From CAZJHX01 sp964545715 (GTDB taxonomy: Bacteria > Myxococcota_A > UBA9042 > GCA-2863065), in contig CAZJHX010000033.1 in assembly GCA_964545715.1 (NCBI GenBank), forward strand, positions 8,486 to 72,485: DNA of 64,000 bases, given 5' to 3'. The position numbers and the translations under genes were made by a program. Shown piece after piece: positions 51,477 to 59,463 of the stretch (the first letter of the stretch is position 1; every line of letters starts with the position of its first letter). A model generated the notes under the pieces. The model ran no database searches and was not told the origin of the DNA. It saw only the letters and a list, made by a program, of their open reading frames with translations.

Positions 51477-54038
51477 CTACATCGTTGTGGGGCGCGGCAG
51501 GTTGACCGTAAAGGCAGCGCCGACCTCGGGAGGCTCGACGTCCAGCGCGACGGTTCCGCCATGGGCTGCGACCAGGTTGCGCACGATGGCCAGGCCCAGG
51601 CCCGTACCCTTCTCTTTGCCCGCGGTCACGAACGGCGTGAACAGCTCGCCCGCCACGTCTTGGGGCACGCCCGGCCCGTCGTCTGCCACCCGGATCTGAA
51701 CGCCCAGCTCGCTGCCGGCAACCCGGATCCAGATGTTGCGTTCAGAGCCCTGTGGCCCGTCGACGCCCGTGATGGCCTCGCGCGCGTTGTTGACCAGGTT
51801 CTCCACCACGCGCTGAATCCGGCCGCGGTCGACAGGCAGCTCCAAGTAGCCTCCGTGCTGCTCCACGGTCAGCGCGATGCCGACCTGCTCCAGTGAGCCG
51901 GACATATCGGACGACACGGTGTCGACAAGGTCTCCCAGGTGCGTGCTCTCCCGTTGGATGGGGATGCTGCCCTCGCGCACGTAGTCGACCACCTCTTGAA
52001 TCATGTGGACGGCCCGCTTGGCGGCGCGCTCGACCGCGTCGACGTCCTCCATCAGCTCCGGCATGTCCTGCCCCTCGGCGTCCATACGGATCAGCTCGGT
52101 GTGACCCACGATGGCGGTGAGCGGCCCGCGTAGATCGTGCGCGATCTGGCTGGTCATCTGGCCCACGGCAGCCAGGCGGCTGTCCCGCTCGTCGAGCTCT
52201 TTGCGGGTCTCGTAGGCGCGCAGCTGCGCGGCGATACGAGCGCGCAATTGGGTGGGGTCAAAGGGCTTGGTGATGTAGTCGATGGCGCCGCGCTCCAGCC
52301 CGTCGACGATGTCGCTGTCGCCGGCCTTGGCCGTGAGCAGAATCACGGGCACGCCGCTGGTCACCGGGTCTTTGGCCAGGGCCTGGACCATCTCGGTGCC
52401 CGTCATGCGGGGCATCATCACGTCGGACACGATCAAGTCCGGCAGACGCTCCCGGGCGGCCTCCAGGCCGGCCTCGCCGTCGGCGGCGCACTGCACGCGA
52501 TACTCGGCGCTGAGGATACGCACCAGGTAGGCTCGCAGCTCGGGGTTGTCCTCCACGACCAGGATGCGCGGGGCCGACTCATCCAGGTCGACCACGTCCT
52601 CCGGCCCCAAAACATGTTCGTCGCCGGCGGTCAGGTCGGCCAGAAGCGCGCGCCCGTGTGGTCGGGCCTGGGAGCTCGTGGCCAGCGCACCCTCGCGCTG
52701 TGCCTGCGCCATCTGGTCCTCGCGACGACGCCCGTGCGTGCGGCGCTCCTGATGCTCGGGCGGCGCAAGCGGCAGCTCCACCCGGAAGCAGGCGCCCTCG
52801 CCGGGGGTGCTCGTGACGGTCAGCAGCCCACCGTGCAGCTTGGCCAGCTCTCGGCACAGCGCCAGACCAAGGCCGGTGCCCTTGCCTTTGCCGTTGTCAC
52901 CGCCGTCGACCTGAAAGAAGCGGTCGAAGATCTGGTCCTGCTGGTCCTCGGGGATGCCGACGCCGCTGTCCTGCACCTCAAACCCAAGCTGAGTGTCGTC
53001 GAAGAAGCCGCGCACGACGATCGACCCACCCGACGGCGTGAACTTGATCGCGTTGGACAGCAGGTTGGCGGCCAGGGTCTCGATGTGCTCGCGGTCGAAC
53101 ATGCTGTCTGGGATGTCGGCCACGCCCTCCATCGTCAACGCGATCCCGCGTGTCGCCGCATACGGCTGGGCCGCCAGGACCAACGAGCTGACCGCCTCGC
53201 CGACGTTGTCTGGGGCCAGCTTGGCGTGCATGCGCCCGGCCTCGATACGTGCCACGTCCAAGATCATGTTCACGTGCCGGGTCAGCCGATCCGTGTTGGC
53301 CGACATCGACTCCAGCAAGCCGCGGCGATGGTCGCTCTTCTCGTCGTTGAGCAGCTCGCCCAGCGGCCCGCTTATCAGCATCAGCGGGGTGCGCAATTCA
53401 TGGCTGACGTTGGCGAAGAAGCGCATCTTCGCTTCGTCCAGCTCGTGCAGGTCGTCGTTAGCCTTCTCCAGCTTCAGGCGCATCTCGAGGTCGCGTCGCC
53501 GCGAGTGATGTCCGGCGATCGTCGCCAGGCATGTGAAGGCGCTGGTGCCGATCAAAAAGAACAAGGGCGAGAGCAGGTACGCCGAGGCCCCGTAAAGCCA
53601 CCCGTTCAGGGCGAAATAGGGCCCGGAGAGCAAGACGCAGAACAGGATGGTCGACTGCAGCGGCCACGGCATGAACAGGCCCACAAAAAACAGGACCAGC
53701 ATGTTGCCGATGTAATAGTCGCTGGAGAACCCGCCGAGCACGGCGGTCATCACGGTGATCGCCAGCGATGCCAGCACCAGGATCCCGATGGACAGCGGCA
53801 GAATCCAGCGCTGACCCCAGGCGGTGTAGGTGACGCCGACCGTGATCGCCGAGAGCGCCACGACCGCGCCGCGGAAGATCATGAAGAGACCGGCCAGCTC
53901 CGGGTGCATGGTGCTGTCCAGCAGGTAGAACCCCGCATAGAGCACCAGGCCCACGCTGAGCGCCACACGCAGCCGTGCGATCAGCAGCGCACGGGTCTCT
54001 TCTGCATAGGTGGCCTCGAAGCTGGGAGTCGATCCCAT
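51477..54038 (-). CDS. Hybrid sensor with two kinase modules and a receiver
   Basis: 853 aa from ATG 54038. Six membrane segments lie at about 24-40, 51-70, 79-101, 108-124, 128-147 and 155-176, with no periplasmic sensor domain. The first kinase module has H213 in FFANVSHELRTPLML and an ATPase domain to about 420. A charged linker of about 60 residues follows. The receiver (490-605) has D539 in IVSDVMMPRMTG. The second kinase module has H634 in SQIAHDLRGPLTAI and a second ATPase domain ending near 850. Two complete kinase modules around one receiver is rare. It lies 1 bp from the REC-EAL gene stop, so the two are co-expressed. Confidence 0.9.
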   Translation of the reverse strand: MGSTPSFEATYAEETRALLIARLRVALSVGLVLYAGFYLLDSTMHPELAGLFMIFRGAVVALSAITVGVTYTAWGQRWILPLSIGILVLASLAITVMTAVLGGFSSDYYIGNMLVLFFVGLFMPWPLQSTILFCVLLSGPYFALNGWLYGASAYLLSPLFFLIGTSAFTCLATIAGHHSRRRDLEMRLKLEKANDDLHELDEAKMRFFANVSHELRTPLMLISGPLGELLNDEKSDHRRGLLESMSANTDRLTRHVNMILDVARIEAGRMHAKLAPDNVGEAVSSLVLAAQPYAATRGIALTMEGVADIPDSMFDREHIETLAANLLSNAIKFTPSGGSIVVRGFFDDTQLGFEVQDSGVGIPEDQQDQIFDRFFQVDGGDNGKGKGTGLGLALCRELAKLHGGLLTVTSTPGEGACFRVELPLAPPEHQERRTHGRRREDQMAQAQREGALATSSQARPHGRALLADLTAGDEHVLGPEDVVDLDESAPRILVVEDNPELRAYLVRILSAEYRVQCAADGEAGLEAARERLPDLIVSDVMMPRMTGTEMVQALAKDPVTSGVPVILLTAKAGDSDIVDGLERGAIDYITKPFDPTQLRARIAAQLRAYETRKELDERDSRLAAVGQMTSQIAHDLRGPLTAIVGHTELIRMDAEGQDMPELMEDVDAVERAAKRAVHMIQEVVDYVREGSIPIQRESTHLGDLVDTVSSDMSGSLEQVGIALTVEQHGGYLELPVDRGRIQRVVENLVNNAREAITGVDGPQGSERNIWIRVAGSELGVQIRVADDGPGVPQDVAGELFTPFVTAGKEKGTGLGLAIVRNLVAAHGGTVALDVEPPEVGAAFTVNLPRPTTM

Positions 54039-54039
54039 G

Positions 54040-55254
54040 CTAGTCGTCGGACTTCGGCCCGAAGCGGCTGTCGTCGACTTCCGTGAAGCCCTCACCCGGC
54101 TTGGCGTAGTGATAGCCCTGGTGGAGGTTGATGCCGATATCGGCGATGCGATCGCGCTCGGCCGGGGTCTCGATCCCCTCGGCGACAAGGTGAATGCTCA
54201 TGTCCCGGCACAGCTCCGCGACCGAGCGCACGATGCGCTCCTTGGTCGGGTCCTGGTGGACGTCGCGAACCAGCGCCATGTCCAGCTTGACGATCTCCGG
54301 ATGCAGCGACACAAAGCTCTGAAGCCCGGCGTAGCCCGCGCCGAGATCGTCGACCGCCACCTGGAAGCCCAGCTTGCGCAGCCGGCCGATCCGCTCTTCC
54401 AGCGCGCTGACGTCGGCCACGTCCTTGCGCTCGGTGATCTCCAACACGACGCGATGCGCATAGCGCGACAGGGGCGCCGTCGGTGAAAACAGCTGCTCGT
54501 CTTCAAGCTCCGACGGGTGCAGGTTTACAAAGACCATCCGGTCCTTGGGCAGCTTCGGGATCTGCACCGCGATGGCGCCGCGAATGACCCGGCCCAGCTG
54601 ATGAACGCGGTCCAGGCGCTCGGCGGCATGCAGCAGGTCCGCGGGCGACGGCAACACGTCGTCGTGAGAGCGCATGAGCGCCTCGTAGGCCTTGAGGCTG
54701 CGCGAGGAGTAGTGAACGATGGGCTGGTAGGCCACCCACAGCTTGTCCAGCGCGCGGCTGAAGTCCTCTTCGAGCTGCGCGGTCTCAGCGATGAGGGCGT
54801 TGCCCGAGGTGGCCATGGCCTTCTGCTCTTTGATCAGCGCGTGCGCGCGACTGGCGTCGCGGATGCAGTCCCGCAGCGTGGAGACCTGAACGGGCTTCAT
54901 CAGATAGCGCTCGGCGCCCAGCTCCACGGCTTTGGCCGCGGTATCCACGCTGGGATCGCCGGTGATCAGAATCACCGGGATATCCACGTCCACGTCGCGA
55001 ACGGCGCGCAGCAGCTGGATGCCGCCCTTGCCCGGCATCGTGATGTCGCTGACGACGATGTCGAAGTTGTGGCCGGCGTCCAACATCCGGCACGCCTCCT
55101 CACCGTTTCTGGCCGCCTCCACCTCGAAGCCCTCCAGGCGCAACAGCCTGCTGAAGAAGCGTCTGGCGCTCGGATCATCCTCGGCCACAAGTGCGCGTGT
55201 AACTGGCACCATCAATCCACCCCGGTCCTGTTTTGTAGAGGTCTTGTCGGTCAT
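54040..55254 (-). CDS. REC-EAL c-di-GMP phosphodiesterase
   Basis: 404 aa from ATG 55254. The receiver (1-135) has D70 in IVVSDITMPGKGG. The EAL domain (about 160-385) has E191-A-L, N244, E272 and E275, D302/D303 in VDDLGAGYAG, K323, E359, E362 and Q379, a complete catalytic and metal-binding set, so it should hydrolyse c-di-GMP. The next gene downstream, on the same strand, is the double kinase (two kinase modules around a receiver), a likely phosphodonor. Divergent from the PilZ-methyltransferase gene. Confidence 0.92.
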   Translation of the reverse strand: MTDKTSTKQDRGGLMVPVTRALVAEDDPSARRFFSRLLRLEGFEVEAARNGEEACRMLDAGHNFDIVVSDITMPGKGGIQLLRAVRDVDVDIPVILITGDPSVDTAAKAVELGAERYLMKPVQVSTLRDCIRDASRAHALIKEQKAMATSGNALIAETAQLEEDFSRALDKLWVAYQPIVHYSSRSLKAYEALMRSHDDVLPSPADLLHAAERLDRVHQLGRVIRGAIAVQIPKLPKDRMVFVNLHPSELEDEQLFSPTAPLSRYAHRVVLEITERKDVADVSALEERIGRLRKLGFQVAVDDLGAGYAGLQSFVSLHPEIVKLDMALVRDVHQDPTKERIVRSVAELCRDMSIHLVAEGIETPAERDRIADIGINLHQGYHYAKPGEGFTEVDDSRFGPKSDD

Positions 55255-55305
55255 TTCGGGTCCACCCTGAACTGCCTTAACGGGCCGATCTGTGCTGTGG
55301 ATAAG

Positions 55306-55321
55306 TGGTCGTTTTCTTGCT
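55306..55321 (+). promoter_or_regulatory. Sigma-54-type promoter of the PilZ operon
   Basis: TGGTCGTTTTCTTGCT has GG and GC exactly 10 bases apart and a perfect TTGCT; only the C after TGG and the ACG positions differ from consensus. The GC lies 53 bp before the ATG at 55374. Confidence 0.5.
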
Positions 55322-55373
55322 TTGCCCCCGGCCTCAATCATCATCGACGACGGACTCTTGCGAGGAGATCGAC

Positions 55374-56876
55374 ATGAGCAACGCACTTGCGCCGACCGGC
55401 GCGCTGCACGCGGACTTGATGGGCGGGATGGCCCAGTACCGCTTCAGACTGCAACGATTCGCGGTCGACGAACTCCAGTGCGCCCTGGCGTGCACGTTCG
55501 AGTACGAGGGCAAAGTGGTCGCGCCGCTGTCGGTGCTGGACGTCTCGCCGACGGGCCTGGGGCTCAGTCCTCAAGATGAGCTGACCCTGGTCCCGGGCAC
55601 CACCTTGCAAAACCTGGAGATGCGCTACGGCGACGAGGTCGTCTATAGCGGCACCGGCACCGTGGTCTACCAGATCGATCGACCGCACCGGCGCCTCGGC
55701 CTGCGCTTTACGACCGAGCTCTTCGACCTGCAGGGGTTGTGGCTCAACGACCGCTTTGTCCAGCTGCGGCTGGAGCGCGACATCGTCCAGATGGATCGCT
55801 ATCAAGAGCACCTGCCCGAGGCGTGGCGCTCCGCGGTGGGCGACCTGCGTCAGTGCCTGCAGAAGGTCAAAGACCTGCTCGAGGACGCCGAACGCAGTGT
55901 GCGCGAGGGCGAGTGGTGGCGGCGTGCTCGAGACGAGCGACCGCTCATCAAGCGTGTGTACGAGCGCTGGGGCCCGCGCTATCACGAGCAGATCCGCACC
56001 CTGGATCACCTGTCCGCGGAGCTGCTGCCCGACACGGTGGAGCTGGCCCGCGGATACGCGACGCGCATGCTGATGCCGCTGCTGTCGCCCGGCCCGATGC
56101 ACCATCGCTGCTATCACAAGCCGCAGGGGTACGCGGGCGATTACCGCCTGATGACCATGTACTTTGCGCAAGAGCTGCAGGGCGGCTCCTGGTGGGCGCG
56201 CTTTCTGCACTACACGGCGCAGAACTACTCCCTGGGGCACACCGTCGTCGCACGCGCGCAAAACATGCACGACACGGTTGCAGCCACGATCAAGAGCGGC
56301 GGCTCGCGGATCTGCTCGCTGGCGTGTGGTCCCGCCATCGAGATCGAGCGCTACCTGGACGACATCAAGAAGCTCAAGGCCCCGGTCGAGTTCACGCTGA
56401 TCGACCAGGACAAAGAGGCGCTGGAGTACTGCCACACGCGCCTGAACGAGGCGCTGCTGCGCCGGTCGGACGATGCCCTGCCGGTCAAGCTTCAGCCGCT
56501 GCACGTGTCGGTGCGTCAGCTGCTGAAGCCGCAGGACGACGCGGAGAAGGCGCTGCTGGCCGACGTGCTGGCGGGTCAGGACCTGATCTACTCGGCGGGC
56601 CTGCTGGACTACCTGCCCGACAAGGTGGCGCGCGGCCTCTTCCACCGGCTGTACACGCTGCTGGCTCCCGGTGGGCGGATGTTCATCGGCAACCTGCGCC
56701 GGGTCCCGGACACCGCGTGGATGATGGAGAACGTGCTGGCCTGGCACCTGGAGTACCGCACCGAGGCGACGATGATGGCGCTGGTCGACGCGCTGAAGCC
56801 GGAGCCGGCCGAGGTGCGCATCGAGACGGATGCCACCGGACACTGCATCTTCCTGGACGTCCGCCGCCCCGGCTGA
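55374..56876 (+). CDS. PilZ-domain SAM methyltransferase, PhcB-like
   Basis: 500 aa from ATG 55374, preceded by GAGGAGATCG. Residues about 20-120 are PilZ-like: a basic stretch YRFRLQRF and D56-V-S-P-T-G (DxSxxG), the c-di-GMP-binding signature, though the RxxxR part is not exact. About 270-490 form a methyltransferase with CYHKPQGYAGDY, ICSLACGPAIEIERYL (motif I) and VEFTLIDQDKEALEYC. This pattern resembles proteins annotated as making 3-hydroxypalmitic acid methyl ester, a signal in Ralstonia. The product here is unknown. First gene of a five-gene operon. Confidence 0.75.
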   Translation: MSNALAPTGALHADLMGGMAQYRFRLQRFAVDELQCALACTFEYEGKVVAPLSVLDVSPTGLGLSPQDELTLVPGTTLQNLEMRYGDEVVYSGTGTVVYQIDRPHRRLGLRFTTELFDLQGLWLNDRFVQLRLERDIVQMDRYQEHLPEAWRSAVGDLRQCLQKVKDLLEDAERSVREGEWWRRARDERPLIKRVYERWGPRYHEQIRTLDHLSAELLPDTVELARGYATRMLMPLLSPGPMHHRCYHKPQGYAGDYRLMTMYFAQELQGGSWWARFLHYTAQNYSLGHTVVARAQNMHDTVAATIKSGGSRICSLACGPAIEIERYLDDIKKLKAPVEFTLIDQDKEALEYCHTRLNEALLRRSDDALPVKLQPLHVSVRQLLKPQDDAEKALLADVLAGQDLIYSAGLLDYLPDKVARGLFHRLYTLLAPGGRMFIGNLRRVPDTAWMMENVLAWHLEYRTEATMMALVDALKPEPAEVRIETDATGHCIFLDVRRPG

Positions 56877-56877
56877 C

Positions 56878-57402
56878 ATGCCTGACCCCCGGCGCCCCGA
56901 CCTCCGAGCCTGCCTGATCGAGGCGCTCACGCTGAAAGAGCTGCCGCGCGCCGGCTGGGTGCGCGTGGGAATCGACGCCCCGGAGTCGGTCGCCGCGCAC
57001 TCGTGGGGCGTAGCCTGGCTCGTGCTGGCGCTGTGCCCATCGTCTCTGGACCGCGGCCGCGCGCTGGCCATCGCCGTCATGCACGACCTGGCCGAGGTCC
57101 GCACGGGCGACATCATGCCCACCGACCCGATCACGCGGGAGGAGAAGCGGACGCTGGAGACACGGGCGCTGGACGATCTGGTGGCGCCGGTCGCGCGCGC
57201 CGACGAGCTTCGCGATATGCTGCAGGACTATATGGATGGCATCACGCCCGAGGGGCGCTTCGTAAAAGCGTGCGACAAGCTGGATATGGCGCTGCAGGCA
57301 CACCGCTATCTCGCCCGAGACGGCGTGGACACCAGCGAGTTTGTGGCGTCCGCGCTCGAGTCACTGCAGGACCCTGAGCTGCGGGCGCTGGCGGGCGGCT
57401 GA
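56878..57402 (+). CDS. HD-domain hydrolase, YfbR/HDDC2-like
   Basis: 174 aa from ATG 56878, one base after the previous stop. HSWG...AIAVMHDLAEVRTGDI are the HD metal ligands, with the later CDKLD Asp. The order matches YfbR-like 5'-deoxynucleotidases, which remove phosphate from nucleotide monophosphates. It shares one base with the next gene (TGATG). Confidence 0.85.
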   Translation: MPDPRRPDLRACLIEALTLKELPRAGWVRVGIDAPESVAAHSWGVAWLVLALCPSSLDRGRALAIAVMHDLAEVRTGDIMPTDPITREEKRTLETRALDDLVAPVARADELRDMLQDYMDGITPEGRFVKACDKLDMALQAHRYLARDGVDTSEFVASALESLQDPELRALAGG

Positions 57403-58448
57403 TGCAGAGGCGTCGCCCGGCCGTCGATCGGGACGTCCTGCGCAGCTGCAAGCAGGTGTCGGCTTGGAAATCCGCGGCGCTGTGCGTCGGTATCTACGCC
57501 GCCGTCGTGGGCTTGATCTGGGGTCACCGCGCCGGGGGCCACGCGCTGACAGCGGTGCCGGTGATCCTGCTGGTCGCCGCGCTGCAAAACCATTTGATGA
57601 TCCTGCTGCACGAAGGCGCCCACCGTCTGCTGCACCCCAACCGGCGCGTCAACGACCTGCTCGCGGACCTGTTTTGCGCCATCCCGTTCGGCACGTTCGC
57701 CACCAACTACCGCACGTTTCATCTGACGCACCACAAGCACGCCGGCTCCCCGCAACAGGACCCCGAGGTCCATCTGTACGCGTAACAGGGCTACCATTAT
57801 CGCCGCCGACCGCTGGGCGCCGCGATCAAGATGCTGGCGCTGGACGTGGTGGGCGTGCACCTGGTGCGCTTTCAAACGGACATGGCTCAGTGGCTGAGCG
57901 CGCAGCGCAAGAGCGGCGCTGCGCGTGGGATCAGACCGGACGAGATCGCTTTGTCCGCCGTGTTCTGGATCGCGCTGGTCTGGGCCGCGATCGCCTTTGA
58001 CTTCTGGGCCGACGTGCTCACGTTCTGGGTCGTGCCGCTGGTCTTCGTGCTCTATCCTCTGATCAAGCTGCACGGCTATGGAGAGCACACCGGCGCGACG
58101 GGGCCGACGGAGTATGAGCGCACGTGGGTGCACGATTTCAGCGGGATCACGAACTTCTTCATCTATCCGATCAAGTCCGGCTATCACCTGGAGCATCACC
58201 TGTTCCCGATGGTGCCCTGGTACAACATGGACCGCTTTCGCCGCGCCCTTTTGGCCGTCGACGAGTTCAGGCAGGGGGCCGAGCTTGTGACCGCTGACGG
58301 CTACTTTTTTGGGCGCAGAACGATCTTCGGCACCATGATCTGCGGCGACGGCGAGTACAGGACGACCGAGCTGGACGGAGTGACCGCCGAACAGGATGAG
58401 ATCGTCGCGGGCGACCTGGCCACCGAGCTGGACGAGCAGATCCGGTGA
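57402..58448 (+). pseudogene. Fatty acid desaturase split by an in-frame stop
   Basis: Codon 128 is TAA (57783-57785) in an otherwise open frame of 349 codons. The sequence before it (LLHEGAHRLLHPNRR, then THHKHAG) and after it (QGYHYRRRP, HLEHHLFPM) carries all three histidine boxes of membrane fatty acid desaturases: HEGAH, HLTHH and HLEHH. The homology continues without a gap or shift, so one nonsense change (or a sequencing error) splits the gene. Segments at 57402-57785 and 57831-58448 could each be translated. It would have introduced double bonds into membrane lipids. It overlaps both neighbours. Confidence 0.85.
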
Positions 58449-59005
58449 CGCTGCTCACGTCGCTGCTGCTGCTGATGGTCCCGTTCATCGTCGCCAGCAC
58501 GCTCAACATGATCTTTGTCAAAAGCGGCGTGCTGAGCAGCCTGCACACGCCGATGGACGGCGGCCGCACCCTGGCGGACGGGCGGCGCATCTTCGGTGAC
58601 AACAAGACCTGGAAGGGCTTTTGGGGCATGACCGCGTTCACCGCGCTGACGTTTGCCGCCTACGCAGCGGCCGCGCAGCCCGGCATGATCGCGCTACCGG
58701 CGGACGGCGCGGCCGGACTGCTGATCGGCGCATTGTTCGGCTTTCTGTACGTGCTCTTCGAACTGCCGAACAGCTACTGCAAGCGGCGCCTGGACATCGC
58801 GCCGGGTGGCTCGGCTGTCGGTCCCCTGCGCCCGGTATTTGCGTTTGTCGACCAGGCCGATTCCGCCGTCGGCGTGGCGCTGGTGCTGCCCCTGGTGACC
58901 GAGCTGGGCCCAATCGAGGCCGGGCTGTTCGTGCTGGTCGGCGCCGCAGTCCACTACCTGGTCGCGATCGCCCTCTACATGGTGGGACTCAAAAACCAAA
59001 TATGA
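58445..59005 (+). CDS. CarS-like CDP-alcohol synthase
   Basis: 186 aa from GTG 58445, which overlaps the desaturase stop (GTGA). Four or five membrane segments. The signature PMDGGRTLADGRRIFGDNKTWKGF matches the CDP-archaeol synthase/DUF46 group, related to CdsA, which joins CTP to a lipid alcohol. In a bacterium the lipid substrate need not be archaeol. It lies between a desaturase and a TerB gene. Confidence 0.85.
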   Translation: MTLLTSLLLLMVPFIVASTLNMIFVKSGVLSSLHTPMDGGRTLADGRRIFGDNKTWKGFWGMTAFTALTFAAYAAAAQPGMIALPADGAAGLLIGALFGFLYVLFELPNSYCKRRLDIAPGGSAVGPLRPVFAFVDQADSAVGVALVLPLVTELGPIEAGLFVLVGAAVHYLVAIALYMVGLKNQI

Positions 59006-59049
59006 GAAGCTGCGGCCGACCGAACAAACAGGACAATCGAGGTAGAGAC

Positions 59050-59457
59050 GTGGGCGAAGGCGATCAAGAGCAGTTTGATTCTCAGCTTGAAGCCGGCATG
59101 AAGCGGACCCTGGTGCTGATGATGATGGCCGACGGAGAGATCGACGAGAACGAAGTCAGCGCCATTCAGCGCGTTTATCGGCACTGGATGGACGTGGACC
59201 TGTCAGAGGACGACATCCGCACCGAAGCGGTTGCGGCGCTCTCCGACACGCGCGGCATCGCGGAGCACCTCAACGCGCTGGTCGGGCGCATCAACTCCGA
59301 CGGCAAGGAGGCCATCGTCAGCGCGGCCTTCATGATCGCGGCCATGGACGGCCACGTGGCCGAGTCCGAGCTGGACTTCCTGGCGCAGGTCGGCGCCGCG
59401 CTGGAGATGGAAGCGGGCGAAGTTCAGGGGATCATCGAAGGCCTGCTGGCCGAATAG
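59050..59457 (+). CDS. TerB-like protein
   Basis: 135 aa from GTG 59050, which has GAGG 8 nt upstream; ATG 59002, overlapping the CarS stop, would add 16 unstructured residues. The sequence LMMMADGEIDENEVSAIQRVY...IVSAAFMIAAMDGHVAESELDFLAQVGAALEM matches the TerB fold, with two Asp-rich metal-binding turns of the DGEIDENE type. Such proteins associate with membranes or stress complexes. Last gene of the operon; convergent with the FHA activator. Confidence 0.8.
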   Translation: MGEGDQEQFDSQLEAGMKRTLVLMMMADGEIDENEVSAIQRVYRHWMDVDLSEDDIRTEAVAALSDTRGIAEHLNALVGRINSDGKEAIVSAAFMIAAMDGHVAESELDFLAQVGAALEMEAGEVQGIIEGLLAE

Positions 59458-59463
59458 GGCGCC

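Noticed and set aside
55296..55304. TGTGGATAA, a perfect DnaA-box sequence
   Set aside because: Only one copy in an otherwise ordinary intergenic region, with no other boxes or AT-rich segment, so not evidence for an origin; it overlaps nothing but the region before the PilZ operon.
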